Shown: positions 55,560-63,664 of the stretch, piece after piece
How the letters are laid out: each line of letters begins with the position of its first letter
Position numbering within the stretch: position 1 is the stretch's first letter
Assembly: GCF_003182275.1 (NCBI RefSeq)
Contig: NZ_QGTR01000001.1
Span: 472,130-536,129, forward strand
Reading direction: 5' to 3'
Length of the DNA stretch: 64,000 bases
Origin: Hoeflea marina
GTDB taxonomy: Bacteria > Pseudomonadota > Alphaproteobacteria > Rhizobiales > Rhizobiaceae
Program-made: the position numbers and the translations under genes
Notes under the pieces: model-generated
The model's database searches: none
Told to the model about the DNA's origin: nothing
Seen by the model: only the letters and a program-made list of their open reading frames with translations

Positions 55560-58004
55560 ATGGCACTGGATGAAGGTGGCGAAAAGGCTGCCCGGCGGAT
55601 GGCCGAATTTGGTGGCCGGCTGAAATTGTTCCCGGACAACAAAGATGTCTCCAAGGAGCTGAAGAATGTGCTCTACGGTTTCACGACCGACGAGACGCTC
55701 GAGGACGTGGTGGCGCGCGCCCTGGAACTGCTGGCAGAAAAGCCTGCGGCGCCCTCTGCTTCCCAGCCCGGTTCCGGCGCAAGGTCGGCGGACAGGCGTC
55801 CCTCGGGAAAGCGCCCGTCGGAAAACAGCGTGCCGCTCGACCGGCTGTCCCAGCCCTACCGCTTCATCGACCTGCCCGACAGGGTGGCGATGCCGGAGCC
55901 CGGCGTGGCGGGCGCGGCACTGAACGATCCACTCCCCGACGGATTTTCGGCCCGCATCCTCGTCGACTGGATCGCCGAAAGCCCGCTGCTCATCGGCGGA
56001 GCTGCCGAAGGCAAGGGCCAGGACGGCGGCGCGGTGGAGCCGCTGAGTATCGGCGGGCGTCATGTGCTGCCCGGCGCAACCCTGCGCGGCCTGACCCGGG
56101 CGGTGACCGAGATCGTTTCCTACGCCAAGATGACCCAGGGCAACTGGCATTACCGCTTCGGCCTGCGTGACTTCGTCCATCCCTATTATGCCACGGAAAG
56201 CGGTGTCTCGAAGGTCAAAGAGGTCAAGGGCGGCTTTCTCAGGATCCGTCCGGCGCAATCCGGCGATGACGCAGGCAAGGTGGTCGAGCTCGGCGGCGAG
56301 AGCCTCGTCTACGAGCTCAGTTGCGGGCTCGACTGGGGCCATGTCCGCATTCCGAGCCTGGCCGCCCTCGGCGTGCCCGGCCATCTGCTTGCGCCGCAAC
56401 AGAACAACAGGGGCCATACGGGCTATCCGCGCTGGACTGCCGCGCCGGTCTTTGACGACAGTAAAGTCGATGGGAAATACACGCTGCTGAAGATGGGCCG
56501 CGGTAATGCGATCGATTTTTCCCGGCAACACGCGTTCCGCCTGGTCGAAAAGACCTACGATAAGGCCGTCTACGACGCCGACCCGTCGGGCTCGATGCAG
56601 GGCGTCATGGTGGTGGCCGGAAAGCTGCCGGGAAGCGGAAACAAGATCTACGAGTATTTCGTCACGCCTGATCCGAAGGCACCGGTGCGCGCGATCGACA
56701 AGGACATCGCGATCCTGTTCGAGCGCATGCACAGCCGGCCGGGAAAGGGCGACAGGCTGGAGGCCGAAGGCAACTGGGCGACCCTGCGCAAGCTGGCGAT
56801 GAAAGATCCGGGCATTCCGGTCTTCCATGTCGGCGATCCGGCTGCACCCACCCAGGGCAGCGGCTTCTTCTTCGGTCTCACGCGGCTGTTCAAGATTCCG
56901 CACAAGAGGTCGGTGGGCGAGGTGCTTTACGGCCGGCAGCCGGCGCACCGGCCGAAATTCTCCGACCATTACGAGAATGTCGACTTCGCCGAGGCTTTGT
57001 TCGGCTACGTCATCGAGCCGCGGGACTGGCTCATGGAAGATGCGGACCTGTCGCGGGCTCCGGATTCGGTGGCGCGCAAGGGCCGCGTCGCCTTTTCCTT
57101 CGCGCCGCTGAGCACGCGGACGCCGGCGCGGATTTCCACTCCGGTGGAGGTGATCCAGATGGCGCCGCGCGCCTCCTTCGCGCCGTTCTACCTGCGCGGC
57201 ACCGAGAAGGATTTTTCCGCCGCCGATGCCAGGATCGCCGGCCGCAAGGCCTATTTCCCGCAGTTCAGCAAGCCGGACTATCCGGGCGCGCTCAAGCGCT
57301 TTGCCGCGTTCGGCGAAAAACAGAAGCAGGATGTCCGCGACTCCTCCCAAGGCAAGAATCCGAGCCCGGATACCTTGTCGCGGCTCAAGTTCCTGGTTCC
57401 CGAGAAGGACAGGCCGCTTGAGTTCACCGGCGAGATCCGGCTGCACAATGTGACGGCGGCGGAAATCGGCGCCATTCTCTTCGCCATCACCCATGGCGGC
57501 GACGCGCAGAAGCGCTTCCGCCACATGATCGGCCGCGGCAAGCCATTCGGCGCCGGCCAGATGCGGATTGGCCGCGTGGTTGTGAAGGCGGAGGCGAACG
57601 GGCCGCTGGGCGAGCCGCTGCTCCGTCCGTCGACACCCGAAGAAATGTTCGATCCGGTGACCGGCCATGGCTTTGCAGAGGGTGGCGGCTTGAGCCTGCA
57701 ACCGTTTCTTGAGGCCTTCGAGACGCACATGCGCGGGCAGGTGGGCGCGGCCTGGCCGCTGCAGTCGGCCGCCATCTGCGAATGGCTGGGCATGTCGGAT
57801 CCCGCCCCCGGCACCGCGCTGGCCGAGGCCGGCCGGCTGGTCTACAAGGCCTACGAGGCCGACCCGGCCACCGAGAAACCGGTCAAGCCATTCGGCGCGT
57901 ACAGGGCCTTGCGCGAAGCAACCCAGCAGATGCACAGCACCGACAAGCCGCGCGGCGGCGACCGGCTGCTGCCGGCGCCCAGGGCGGACCCGCCGCGGCG
58001 CTGA
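55560..58004 (+). CDS. Large RAMP protein of the TIGR03986-like family
   Basis: 814 residues. A short helical N-terminal part (about 1-70, 'GEKAARRMAEFGGRLKLFPDNKDVSKEL') and a Ser/Arg/Pro linker precede a long RAMP region. This has 'ARILVDWIAESPLLIGGA', 'HVLPGATLRGLTRAVTEIV', 'SGFFFGLTRLFKIPHKRSVGE', 'HYENVDFAEALFGYVIE', 'RKGRVAFSFAPL' and 'MIGRGKPFGAGQMRIGRVVV'. These stretches match my recollection of the TIGR03986 CRISPR RAMP family. The helical N-terminus could be a Cas11-like small subunit fused in, which is speculative. Last gene of the operon; a strong hairpin follows. Confidence 0.82.
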   Translation: MALDEGGEKAARRMAEFGGRLKLFPDNKDVSKELKNVLYGFTTDETLEDVVARALELLAEKPAAPSASQPGSGARSADRRPSGKRPSENSVPLDRLSQPYRFIDLPDRVAMPEPGVAGAALNDPLPDGFSARILVDWIAESPLLIGGAAEGKGQDGGAVEPLSIGGRHVLPGATLRGLTRAVTEIVSYAKMTQGNWHYRFGLRDFVHPYYATESGVSKVKEVKGGFLRIRPAQSGDDAGKVVELGGESLVYELSCGLDWGHVRIPSLAALGVPGHLLAPQQNNRGHTGYPRWTAAPVFDDSKVDGKYTLLKMGRGNAIDFSRQHAFRLVEKTYDKAVYDADPSGSMQGVMVVAGKLPGSGNKIYEYFVTPDPKAPVRAIDKDIAILFERMHSRPGKGDRLEAEGNWATLRKLAMKDPGIPVFHVGDPAAPTQGSGFFFGLTRLFKIPHKRSVGEVLYGRQPAHRPKFSDHYENVDFAEALFGYVIEPRDWLMEDADLSRAPDSVARKGRVAFSFAPLSTRTPARISTPVEVIQMAPRASFAPFYLRGTEKDFSAADARIAGRKAYFPQFSKPDYPGALKRFAAFGEKQKQDVRDSSQGKNPSPDTLSRLKFLVPEKDRPLEFTGEIRLHNVTAAEIGAILFAITHGGDAQKRFRHMIGRGKPFGAGQMRIGRVVVKAEANGPLGEPLLRPSTPEEMFDPVTGHGFAEGGGLSLQPFLEAFETHMRGQVGAAWPLQSAAICEWLGMSDPAPGTALAEAGRLVYKAYEADPATEKPVKPFGAYRALREATQQMHSTDKPRGGDRLLPAPRADPPRR

Positions 58005-58026
58005 CGCCCCGCATTGCCGCCACAAA

Positions 58027-58064
58027 CCGACAAGGGCCGGATCACCAGATCCGGCCCTTGTCGG
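58027..58064 (+). terminator. Terminator hairpin after the cas operon
   Basis: A perfect 16-bp stem (58027-58042 with 58049-58064, CCGACAAGGGCCGGAT) and six-base loop CACCAG starts 22 bases after the last RAMP stop. It has no long T-run but the stem is exceptionally stable. It separates the effector operon from array 7. Confidence 0.85.
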
Positions 58065-58172
58065 TCGTGCATGCTGCCGGCAACGGCGCCCGAAATCGAT
58101 CATGGCGCGAGCGGCGCGATGAGGCACCGGGACGGTCAGCATAGACGGCTTCCATGTCTCTCCCGCCGGGTA

Positions 58173-58624
58173 GTTTCTACCCACTCAACGTGGTCACTGC
58201 CCGGCCAGCCATGTCGACCATCTTGGCTGGGCAATCATTGGGTCTCTATCCACTCAACGTGGTCACTGCCCGGTCAGCGGAGTGCTTCCATCACGTGGAT
58301 AGCACAGAGACGTCTCTATCCACTCAACGTGGTCACCGCCCGGTCAGCTCTGGACGATTTACAAGATGGGAGCGCCGGCATGCCTCTATCCACTCAACGT
58401 GGTCACTGCCCGGTCAGCCCATCCTCGCAACCATCGGCCCCCGGCTCACGTCTCTATCCACTCAACGTGGTCAATGCCCGGTCAGCCTGCCGCGACGAGC
58501 AGCACAAGCAACTGAGGGTCTCTATCCACTCAACGTGGTCACTGCCCGGTCAGCCAAATCGTGGCATGCGCCACGAAGTACGGCGCCGTCTCTATCCACT
58601 CAACGTGGTCACTGCCCGGTCAGC
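58173..58624 (-). CRISPR. CRISPR array 7 (7 repeats)
   Basis: Repeats start at 58173 (mutated), 58242, 58312, 58382, 58450, 58518 and 58588. Spacers are 31-33 bp. The first array right of the cas operon uses the same 37-bp repeat as the left-hand arrays, so both flanks belong to one locus. Confidence 0.94.
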
Positions 58625-58885
58625 CTACCCCTCCGCAACCGCCTGTCAAGATGGTGTGTTTCTTCGCGCTTTCCAGCGTAGTGGTTAAAGCGCGGATGCA
58701 GCTCGGAACGAAAAAGGAACCGCGACGCTTAGAAATTCCAAATAGCTCTATTTGTTCCGATGCTTGGCGACGTTTCCAGCATGGAATGACGTTCTGCCAT
58801 GCTGGCGCCCTTCACATCGTGCCCGATGGCATCGCCAGCGGGAGAGAAAGCGGTTTGCGGGGAGGGCGGCCACGATTCCTCCAGC
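58625..58885 (-). promoter_or_regulatory. Leader of array 7
   Basis: Leader variant opening CTACCCCTCCGCAACCGCC; minus-strand TTGACA box kept; TTTCCAGCATGGAAT palindrome at 58773-58787, 149 bp from the repeat. Confidence 0.8.
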
Positions 58886-59024
58886 CGTCACCCCGGCCCC
58901 CGAGCCGGGGTCCAGCCACCGCGCGTCCGCGCGGTGAGAGACTCTCTTGCTGCGGATGCCCCGGAACAGTCGCCCGGCTCGCCGACGCAAGTCCGCCGGA
59001 TGCAGGCTCGGGCAGGCATGAGGG
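58886..59024. repeat. REP-like palindromic element, copy 2
   Basis: Same two-half layout as the copy at 46653: CGTCACCCCGGCC...GAGCCGGGGTCCAG on the left and CCGGATGCAGGCTCGGGCAG on the right. It separates leader 7 from the decayed end of array 8. Confidence 0.65.
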
Positions 59025-59050
59025 CGGGAGAGGGATGCCGACCTGGCGTC

Positions 59051-59562
59051 GAGGCAACGTGGTCACTGCCCGGTCAGCAAGCAGTTGCACCGACACCCCT
59101 CATGTTCAATGCGTCTCTATCCACTCATCGTGGTCACTGCCCGATCAGCAAGGCGTTGTGTTCACATCGTCAGACGACAGTCTCTATCCACTCAACGTGG
59201 TCACTGCCCGGTCAGCTATCGTGGAAACGGCGGAGGCTGTGTAAGCCACAGTCTCTATCCACTCAACGTGGTCACTGCCCGGTCAGCCTGTATGCTTCCA
59301 ATTTTCGCAGCGCTGACGATGTCTCTATCCACTCAACGTGGTCACTGCCCGGTCAGCCTGCAACCGTCACTGGCTGCGCCTCAACGGCGGTCTCTATCCA
59401 CTCAACGTGGTCACTGACCGGTCAGCCTGGAAATCCTTCGCAGGCGGTACGGAACGCGTCTCTATCCACTCAACGTGGTCACTGCCCGGTCAGCCTGGTG
59501 CGGGTGATCAAGGGGCTGCGCAAACGTCTCTATCCACTCAACGTGGTCACTGCCCGGTCAGC
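59051..59562 (-). CRISPR. CRISPR array 8 (8 repeats)
   Basis: Repeats start at 59051 (shortened), 59113, 59180, 59251, 59321, 59390, 59458 and 59526. Spacers are 30-34 bp. Decay again increases away from the right-hand leader. Confidence 0.94.
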
Positions 59563-59820
59563 CTACCCCTGCGCAACCGCCTGTCAAGAGCGGGGATTTC
59601 ACACCGCTTTCCAGCGTAGTGGTCAAAGCGCCGAAGTAATGCAGAACGGAAAAAGAACAACGACGCTTAGAAAATCCAAATAACTATATTTGATCAGACG
59701 CTTGGCGGCGTTTCCAGCATGGAATGACGCTCTGCCATGCTGGCGCCCTTCACATCCTGCCCGATGGCATCGCCAGCGGGAGAGAAAGCAATTTGCGGGG
59801 AGGGCGGCCACGATCCCTCC
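59563..59820 (-). promoter_or_regulatory. Leader of array 8
   Basis: Conserved leader with TTGACA box (CTGTCAAG on the plus strand); palindrome at 59711-59725, 149 bp from the first repeat. Very similar to leader 7. Confidence 0.8.
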
Positions 59821-59823
59821 AGC

Positions 59824-59974
59824 CGTCGCCCCGGCCCCGAGCCGGGGTCCCGAGCCGGGGTCCAGCCACTACGCGTCTGCGCGGCGAAAGACTCTCATGC
59901 TGCGGATGGTCCGAACTGGTCTCCCGGCTCGCCGACGCAAGTCCGCTGGATGCCGGCTCGGGGCCGGCATGACG
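59824..59974. repeat. REP-like palindromic element, copy 3
   Basis: Both halves are present. The left arm contains an internal duplication of GAGCCGGGGTCC, a sign of slippage or gene-conversion within the element. Confidence 0.65.
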
Positions 59975-60001
59975 GCAGGAGAGGGATGCCGACCTGGCGT
60001 C

Positions 60002-60168
60002 GAGGCAACGTGCTCACTGCCCTGCCAGCCTGCCATGCCGGTGCCGACCCATGGCGATCATGGTCTCTATCCACTCAACGAGGTCACTGCCCGGTCAGCC
60101 ATCAGGCCGAGGGCGCCGGCACAATGGGCAGGTCTCTATCCACTCAACGTGGTCACTGCCCGGTCAGC
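60002..60168 (-). CRISPR. CRISPR array 9 (3 repeats)
   Basis: Repeats start at 60002 (degenerate), 60063 and 60132, with 32-33-bp spacers. One of the shortest arrays, yet it has a full leader. Confidence 0.9.
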
Positions 60169-60430
60169 CTACCCCTCCGCAACCGCCTGTCAAGAGCGGG
60201 GATTTCACAACGCTTTCCAGCGTAGTGGCCAAAACCCGAAAGCACCGCGGAACGAAAGAAGAACAATGGCACTTGGAAATTCCAAATAGCTCAATTTGCT
60301 CCGATGCTTGGCGGCATTTCCAGCATGGAATGACGCTCTGCCATGCTGGCGCCCTTCACATCGTGCCCGATGGCATCGCCAGCAGGAGAGACGGCGGTTT
60401 CGGGGAGGGCGGCCACTAACCCTCCAGCCC
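60169..60430 (-). promoter_or_regulatory. Leader of array 9
   Basis: Conserved leader, TTGACA box kept, palindrome at 60317-60331, 149 bp from the first repeat. Confidence 0.8.
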
Positions 60431-60532
60431 TCGCCCCGGCCCCGAGCCGGGGTCAAGCCACCGCGCGTCCGCGCGGTGAGAGACTCTCTTGCTGCGGATG
60501 CCCCGGAACAGTCGCCCGGCTCGCCGACGCGA
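60431..60532. repeat. REP-like palindromic element, copy 4 (left half only)
   Basis: Left arm GCCCCGGCCCCGAGCCGGGG is present, but the right arm (TGGATGCCGGC...) is missing; the sequence runs straight into a decayed repeat. Confidence 0.6.
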
Positions 60533-60534
60533 AA

Positions 60535-61175
60535 CCACTCTACGTGGTCACTACCCAGAAAACCAAGCGGATCGATCCAAGCGGTACAAAAGCGCGTCTA
60601 AATCCACTCACCGTGGTCACTGCCCGGTCAGCAGAAGGCAGAGGCAGCACTAGCCGAGGCGCGTCTCTATCCACACAACGTGGTCACTGCCCGGTCAGCT
60701 GTACTACCCGGACAAGTCGTGGCCGGAGATGTCTCTATCCACTCAACGTGGTCACTGCCCGGTCAGCTCTCTATCCGTCCGGATTGGTCACGTCCTTGCG
60801 TCTCTATCCACTCAACGTGGTCACTGCCCGGTCAGCCCAATTGACCCAATGGCACGTCATACGCCTGCGTCTCTATCCGCTCAACGTGGTCACTGCCCCG
60901 TCAGCCGACTGGGCAGGCAACACTTTCGCGATGGAGTCTCTGTCCACCCAACATTTTTACTGCCCGGTCGGCCTTGGAAGAAACGGTGAAAATTTTGAAG
61001 TCGTCTCTATCCACTCAACGTGGTCACTGCCTGGTTAGCACCATTGTGGATAAGGACCACGGCACTGAGAAGTCACTATCCACTCAACGTGGTCACTGTC
61101 GGTCAGCAGGCCCAGGTCGAAAGCTACCGCAAGAAAGGGTCTCTATCCACTCAACGTGGTCACTGTCCGGTCAGC
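60535..61175 (-). CRISPR. CRISPR array 10 (10 repeats)
   Basis: Repeats start at 60535 (badly decayed), 60596 (mutated), 60663, 60731, 60800, 60869, 60936 (mutated), 61003, 61072 (one base short) and 61139. Spacers are 30-32 bp. This is the longest array on the right side. Confidence 0.93.
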
Positions 61176-61555
61176 CTACCCCGCCGCAACCGCCTGTCAA
61201 GAGCGCGGTTTCCGCCGCGTTTTCCAGCGTAGTGGTCAACGTGCGCGGTGACGCGGAACGGATGTGGAACAGCGGCGCGTGGCCGTTGCCAATAGCCTTT
61301 TCCGTTCAGATGGTTGGGACAGATTCCAACATGGAATCGCCGTTTCGCCTCGGACCATGCTCGGGCCGCGCCGACGACCTCGCCTGCGGGTCATGTGGCG
61401 ATGGATGCTGCGCGGGGAGGGCGGGTCCGGCCGACGCGCCTGACGAACTGTCCATGGGTGCTCACTGCCGGTCGCTCCTGTTCCTTCGCCCCCCGCGCGA
61501 GACGCCGCTGCCGGCTGCTCCAGCACGCACCGCGTGGACAGCACAGTGCCCTCCG
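61176..61555 (-). promoter_or_regulatory. Leader of array 10
   Basis: Conserved leader; palindrome has A for G at its centre (ATTCCAACATGGAAT) at 61323-61337, 148 bp from the repeat. About 200 further bases before the next REP-like element contain no gene. Confidence 0.75.
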
Positions 61556-61557
61556 CC

Positions 61558-61590
61558 CGTCACCCCGGCCCCCGAGCCGGGGTCCAGTTG
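61558..61590. repeat. REP-like palindromic element, copy 5 (left half)
   Basis: CGTCACCCCGGCCCCCGAGC followed by CGGGGTCCAG; the right half is absent before array 11 begins. Confidence 0.6.
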
Positions 61591-61635
61591 CGCCGCGTCG
61601 GCGGCGCGGGGGACTCCCTTTTTGAGGATGCTCCG

Positions 61636-62164
61636 CAAGCGTGGTCACTGCCCGCTCAGCCAGGCAATGTGGTCGCTGTCCGGTCGGCCGAGGCAGGAAG
61701 TCGAGGCTGATATTGACAGCGTCTCTATCCACTCAACGTGGTCACTGCCCGGTCACCGGAATCATTTCCTTGGCATGGGAGCCAGTGAGTCTCTATCCAC
61801 TCAACGTGGTAACTGCCCGGTCAGCAGAGCTGGTATGTCGACCCGGATCCGACGCTGTCTCTATCCACTCACCGTGGTCATTTGCTCGGCCAGCCGACGC
61901 CGAGAAGGGCGCGCTGCTACTGGCGCCTCTATCGACTCAACGTGGTCACTGCCTGGTCAGCCGGATTTGCAAGGAGCGTGGGGCCGACATGCTGTCTCTA
62001 TCCACTCAACGTGGTCACTGCCCGGTCAGCCGCCGCTGATCTCGATCTCGCTGGCGGCAACGTCTCTATCCACTCAACGTGGTCACTGTCCGGTCAGCGA
62101 AACACCAGACACCGATGCGGAGCCCTCCCTGTCTCTATCCACTCAACGTGGTCACTGCCCGGTC
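61636..62164 (-). CRISPR. CRISPR array 11 (9 repeats)
   Basis: Two decayed repeats (61636, 61664) are followed by copies at 61721, 61789, 61857 (38 bp), 61925, 61994, 62062 and 62131. The leader-adjacent repeat lacks its last three bases (AGC), so it joins the leader directly. Spacers are 30-32 bp. Confidence 0.92.
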
Positions 62165-62451
62165 CTACCCCTCCGCAACCGCCTGTCAAGATCGGGCTTT
62201 TCGCCGCGGCTTCCAGCGTAGGGGTCACCGCGTTGCTGTGGCGCGGAACGGATGCGGAACAACGATGCTCGGCATCGGCCGATAGCCTCGTCCGTTCAGT
62301 AGGTTGGCGGAGATTCCAACATGGAATAGCCCTTTCGCCATGCCTGGGCCGCGTGCGCGGCGGTGCCGATGCCATCGCCCGCGGGCGATGAGGCGACGGA
62401 TGCCGCGCGGGGTGCGGCATGACGGCAGTGAGAGCTGCCGCTCCGGGCTTC
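62165..62451 (-). promoter_or_regulatory. Leader of array 11
   Basis: Conserved leader; palindrome ATTCCAACATGGAAT at 62313-62327, 149 bp from the repeat. Loss of AGC from the adjacent repeat breaks the shared -10 box seen elsewhere. Confidence 0.75.
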
Positions 62452-62793
62452 GAGTCAACATGGTCACTGCCCGGTCAGCCTGTATTACGGCGAAGGGGAG
62501 ATTGCGGAAGTTCTCGTCTCTATCCACTCAACTTGGTCACTGCCCGGTCAGCCCGGAAACTTGCGCCCAATGGGTGCAATAGCAGTCTCTATCCACTCAA
62601 CGTGGTCGCTGCCCGGCTAGCCTGAGCACCAAATCCGCTGGATGCCGGCTCGGGGGCCGGCATGACGAAGGAGCGGCTGCCGACCTTGGCATCGACTCAA
62701 CTTGGTCACTGTCCGGCCAGCGGCCCGGTCCTGCTGCAGGTCACCACGCGCCAAGCCTCTCTATCCACTCAACGTGGTCACTGCCCGGCCAGC
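62452..62793 (-). CRISPR. CRISPR array 12 (5 repeats, interrupted)
   Basis: Repeats start at about 62452 (degenerate), 62516, 62585, 62690 (degenerate) and 62757. The right half of a REP-like element (62638-62667) separates the older from the younger part. The first repeat starts CTCTCTAT rather than GTCTCTAT. Confidence 0.88.
62638..62667. repeat. REP-like palindromic element, copy 6 (right half only)
   Basis: CTGGATGCCGGCTCGG...GCCGGCATGACG matches the right arm of the copy at 46653-46790; the left arm is missing. Confidence 0.65.
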
Positions 62794-63117
62794 CTACCCC
62801 TCCGCAACCGCCATTCAAGGTCGGAGGTTTTCGTCGCGTTTTCCAGCCTAGGGCCTGCATCGGCCAGCCGCGGCGAAACAAAGGCGAAACCGCTTTGGCA
62901 GCCGGGCTGGATTTTTTGTGTTTCAGTGCGTTGACTACTTCCAACATGGAGATGCGGTTTCCGCATGCCGCGACCGTAGCGCGCGAAGCCGGACGTCGGG
63001 CGCCCACCGGACTGCCGGACGCTGGTGACGGATCATGTGCCCGCCTCTGGGGGCCGTTTGCTCTAACCACCGTCTGCGACCTCGGGCTCTGCGCCCAAAG
63101 CGAACCGTCCCCCGACC
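62794..63117 (-). promoter_or_regulatory. Leader of array 12 (diverged)
   Basis: The -35 is altered to TTGAAT and the palindrome is imperfect (CTTCCAACATGGAG at 62938-62951). Sequence beyond it differs from other leaders. This copy may be weakened or inactive. Confidence 0.65.
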
Positions 63118-63478
63118 TGCGGTCACTGCCGGCCCAGCCTTGGCGACAAGGTGAACGAGCTGAGCTGCGTCTCTATCCACTCAACGTGATTGCTGGCAGA
63201 CAGCGGTGCCTGTTCTTCGGCGCCGACAATGTGATGTCTCTATCCACTCAACGTGGTCACTGCCCTGTCAGCAGACCACGTTGGTCTTGCCGGAGAAGCT
63301 CGCGTCTCTATCCACTCAACGTGGTCACTGCGCGGTCAGCGGCGCGATCATCGGGACACTTGCCGACGAGGCGTCTCTATCCTCAACGTGGTCACTGCCC
63401 GGTCAGCCAATTGCATCTAATCACCCAGATGTTCCTCGAAGGTCTCTATCCACTCAACGTGGTCACTGCTCGGTCAGC
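63118..63478 (-). CRISPR. CRISPR array 13 (6 repeats), nearest the reverse transcriptase
   Basis: Two decayed repeats (63118, 63169) precede copies at 63236, 63304, 63373 (35 bp, two bases lost) and 63442. Spacers are 31-34 bp. It is the last array in the window. Confidence 0.92.
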
Positions 63479-63664
63479 CTACCCCTCCGCAACCGCCTGT
63501 CAAGATCGGGGTTTTCTGCGCGCTTTCCAGCATAGAGTAAAAATACATCTGTACGGACAGACAGAAAGTGAACATATTGCAGATGCTGTGATCATATACT
63601 GTTGAATGAAAATATAAAAACACCGATTCCAGCGTAAAACCGCAATTTTCGGGCGGAGGGGTGC
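63479..63664. promoter_or_regulatory. Leader of array 13 and upstream region of the reverse transcriptase
   Basis: The conserved leader start with TTGACA box is present. The palindrome position keeps only its left half (ATTCCAGCGTAAAAC at 63626-63640, 148 bp from the repeat). This interval is AT-rich and must also hold the promoter of the gene starting at 63665. Confidence 0.7.

Noticed and set aside
44000-63600. Long open frames reading GxYPLNVVTARSA- or LSTQRGHCPVS-like repeated peptides across the arrays
   Set aside because: They are translations of the 37-bp CRISPR repeat. Repeat plus spacer is often near 66-69 bp, and the repeat has few stops, so frames stay open by chance; no protein is supported.
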